From: Empedobacter sedimenti
GTDB lineage: Bacteria > Bacteroidota > Bacteroidia > Flavobacteriales > Weeksellaceae
DNA: 64,000 nt
Direction of reading: 5' to 3'
NCBI RefSeq assembly: GCF_030005555.1
Contig: NZ_JASCQG010000007.1
Location: forward strand, 62,001-126,000
The notes under the pieces are model-generated. The model had not been told where the DNA came from and searched no databases. It saw nothing but the letters and a program-made list of their open reading frames with translations. Shown here in pieces: positions 62,036 to 64,000 of this stretch (its first letter is position 1; the number at the start of each line of letters is the position of its first letter). A program made the position numbers and the translations under genes.

Positions 62036-62767
62036 ATGAAATGTGCAATTGTAACTGGTGGTTCTCGTGGAATTGGAAAAGCAATATGTCTTAAAATTGC
62101 CGAAGAACACGATTATCATCTTTTAATAAATTATAATTCAAATGAAGCTGCTGCGTTAGAAACTTTAAAAGAAGTGGAGGCGTTAGGAGGAACAGGAGAA
62201 ATACTAAAATTTGATGTAGCTGATGCAAATCAAACGCAACAAGTTTTAACAGAATGGACAGAAAAAAATACAGATGCAATTGTTGAAGTTATTGTAAACA
62301 ACGCGGGTATTACAAAAGACAATTTGTTTATGTGGATTTCGCAAGACGATTGGTCGAATGTGATTAATACAAGTTTGAATGGTTTTTACAACGTAACTCA
62401 TTTTTTTATTAATCCATTATTGAGAAATAGATTCGGAAGAATTGTCAATATAGTTTCAGTTTCTGGTTTGAAAGGAACACCTGGACAAACCAATTATTCT
62501 GCTGCAAAAGCTGCTGTAATTGGAGCGACAAAAGCATTGGCACAAGAAATAGCAAAACGTAATGTAACGGTGAATGCTGTTGCACCAGGTTTTATCGAAA
62601 CGGATATGACGGATGAATTGGATCAACAAGAATTAAAGAAGCTGATTCCAGCCAATCGTTTTGGAAAAGCCGAAGAAGTTGCCGATTTGGTAAGCTTTTT
62701 GGTTTCTAAAAAATCGAGTTATATCACGGGAGAAGTTATTAATATAAATGGAGGAATTTATTCTTAG
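62036..62767 (+). CDS. fabG: 3-oxoacyl-ACP reductase FabG-type SDR
   Basis: 243 residues of the classical short-chain dehydrogenase family. NADPH site GGSRGIGKAI, NNAGITKDN, catalytic Ser, Tyr and Lys in VSVSGLKGTPGQTNYSAAKA, and a C-terminal VININGGIYS. It reduces 3-oxoacyl-ACP to 3-hydroxyacyl-ACP. It sits 3 bp after the ammonia-lyase and 5 bp before the ketosynthase, so it is likely the reductase of aryl-polyene elongation rather than of housekeeping fatty acid synthesis. Confidence 0.9.
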   Translation: MKCAIVTGGSRGIGKAICLKIAEEHDYHLLINYNSNEAAALETLKEVEALGGTGEILKFDVADANQTQQVLTEWTEKNTDAIVEVIVNNAGITKDNLFMWISQDDWSNVINTSLNGFYNVTHFFINPLLRNRFGRIVNIVSVSGLKGTPGQTNYSAAKAAVIGATKALAQEIAKRNVTVNAVAPGFIETDMTDELDQQELKKLIPANRFGKAEEVADLVSFLVSKKSSYITGEVININGGIYS

Positions 62768-62772
62768 ATAAA

Positions 62773-63999
62773 ATGAGTCAAAGAGTCGTAATAACAGGAA
62801 TGGGTATCTATTCTTGCTTAGGAACATCATTAGAAGAAGTGACAGAATCTTTGCGTCAAGGAAAATCAGGGATTATTTTTGATGAAGAACGCAAAGAATT
62901 TGGCTTTAAATCTGCTTTGACAGGAACTGTTCCAACGCCAGATTTGAAACCTTTTCTGAATCGTAGACAACGAATTACAATCGGTCAAGAAACGGAGTTT
63001 GCTTATATGGCAACGTTAGAAGCGTTAAAAAATGCTAATTTGACGGAAGAATATATCAAAACAAACGAAGTCGGAATTATATATGGAAACGATAGTGTTT
63101 CGAAAGCAATTATTGATGCAATAGATATTGTTCGCGAGAAAAAAGATACAGAATTAATTGGTTCTGGAGCAATTTTCAAATCCATGAATTCTACTGTAAC
63201 GATGAATCTTGCTACAATTTTCGAATTAACTGGAATCAATTTTACAATTAGTGCAGCTTGTGCAAGTGGTTCGCATTCGATTGGATTAGGTTATATGATG
63301 ATCAAAGATGGTCTGCAGGAGATGATTATTTGTGGAGGAGCGCAGGAAATCAATAAATATGCAATGGCAAGTTTTGATGGTTTGGGAGTTTTTTCTAATA
63401 ATGAAGCAAATCCTACACAAGCGTGTCGACCTTTCGATAAAAATCGTGATGGGTTGGTGCCAAGTGGAGGTGGAGCAACATTGATTTTAGAAAGTTATGA
63501 ATCTGCTGTAAAACGTGGTGCGCCAATTATTGCTGAGGTTTTGGGTTATGGCTTTTCATCAAACGGTGGTCATATTTCTACTCCAAATGTCGATGGACCG
63601 GCAATTGCGATGAATAGAGCGCTGAAACAAGCTAATATTTCGGCAGATGAAATTGAATATATCAATGCACATGCGACTTCTACACCAGTTGGTGATGCGA
63701 ACGAAGCAAAAGCGATTGACCAAGTTTTTGGAAAAACAAGACCTTTTGTGAGTTCTACAAAGTCGATGACAGGACATGAATGTTGGATGGCTGGCGCAAG
63801 TGAAATTATTTATTCAAATTTGATGATGATGAATGGTTTTATTGCTCCAAATATTAATTTCGGAGAAGGAGATGAGGATTCAGCTAAATTAAATATTGTT
63901 AAAGAAACCTTAAATAAAGAATTTGATGTATATTTGTCCAATTCTTTTGGTTTTGGTGGAACAAATTCTGCCTTAGTAATTAAAAAATTTAATCCCTAA
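62773..63999 (+). CDS. Beta-ketoacyl-ACP synthase (KAS II type)
   Basis: 408 residues, complete, ending one base before the window edge. Catalytic Cys163 (SAACASGSHS), His300 (NAHATSTP), Lys330 and His335 (STKSMTGHE) are all intact. It condenses malonyl-ACP with a growing acyl chain. With tyrosine ammonia-lyase and FabG upstream it fits the DarA-type ketosynthase of flexirubin/aryl-polyene biosynthesis, and more cluster genes are expected beyond 64 kb. Alternative: ordinary FabF, less likely from context. Confidence 0.9.
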   Translation: MSQRVVITGMGIYSCLGTSLEEVTESLRQGKSGIIFDEERKEFGFKSALTGTVPTPDLKPFLNRRQRITIGQETEFAYMATLEALKNANLTEEYIKTNEVGIIYGNDSVSKAIIDAIDIVREKKDTELIGSGAIFKSMNSTVTMNLATIFELTGINFTISAACASGSHSIGLGYMMIKDGLQEMIICGGAQEINKYAMASFDGLGVFSNNEANPTQACRPFDKNRDGLVPSGGGATLILESYESAVKRGAPIIAEVLGYGFSSNGGHISTPNVDGPAIAMNRALKQANISADEIEYINAHATSTPVGDANEAKAIDQVFGKTRPFVSSTKSMTGHECWMAGASEIIYSNLMMMNGFIAPNINFGEGDEDSAKLNIVKETLNKEFDVYLSNSFGFGGTNSALVIKKFNP

Positions 64000-64000
64000 A

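Noticed and set aside
1-64000. CRISPR arrays, tRNA genes, insertion sequences or prophage
   Set aside because: No regularly spaced repeats, tRNA T-loop signatures, transposase or integrase frames were found on either strand.

Overview
This is an AT-rich chromosomal segment from a member of the Bacteroidota, most likely the Flavobacteriia and probably a Weeksellaceae-type organism related to Empedobacter or Chryseobacterium. Five things point there: a subtype iii type VI secretion system (T6SS), a quinol-oxidising alternative complex III, a GLPGLI protein beside a TonB-dependent receptor, promoters with the Bacteroidota -7 box TAnnTTTG, and a tyrosine ammonia-lyase/ketosynthase set typical of flexirubin clusters. 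I found no rRNA, tRNA, CRISPR array, transposase or integrase.

Layout. 1-2.2 kb: the 5' end of a carboxypeptidase-regulatory-domain/TonB receptor-type gene, a divergent GLPGLI protein and an unknown lipoprotein. 2.3-18.3 kb: a T6SS-iii locus in two divergent arms. The minus arm carries tssH, a lytic transglycosylase, tssE, tssF, tssG, tssN, tssK, tssB and tssC. The plus arm carries a LuxR-type regulator without the phospho-acceptor Asp, two short membrane/coiled-coil proteins, a PKD-like protein and tssR. No Hcp (tssD) or VgrG (tssI) gene lies in the window. 18.4-26 kb: an OmpR/histidine-kinase pair and a TolC/adaptor/heavy-metal RND efflux operon. The promoters of both units share an ATTAGAA-N4-ATTAGAA direct repeat. 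26-34 kb: exported glutaminase, PAS-rich hybrid-free sensor kinase, patatin phospholipase, AraC regulator, TonB-C-terminal-like protein and CcoG.

34-35.5 kb: a HopJ-family protein, a small conserved protein and a SPOR protein. 35.9-44.5 kb: the alternative complex III operon actABCDEF, which takes electrons from menaquinol to cytochrome c or an oxidase. 44.6-52 kb: a paralogue of the small conserved protein, a small lipoprotein, an RlpA-like protein, DnaG primase lacking its zinc ligands, a META-domain lipoprotein, an LpxD-like acyltransferase, SucD and a DUF4240 protein. 52-56.6 kb: a class A beta-lactamase enclosed by about 65-bp direct repeats, a three-gene YgiB/YgiC-like unit and an acetyl-CoA hydrolase/CoA-transferase.

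56.7-64 kb: an AraC regulator with an alpha/beta hydrolase, then what looks like the edge of a flexirubin (aryl-polyene) cluster: a cupin-like protein, a flavin-dependent halogenase-like enzyme, tyrosine ammonia-lyase, FabG-type reductase and ketosynthase. The cluster probably continues to the right of the window.

Sequence reading was by eye. Domain calls rest on recognised motifs and family memory, not on a search.
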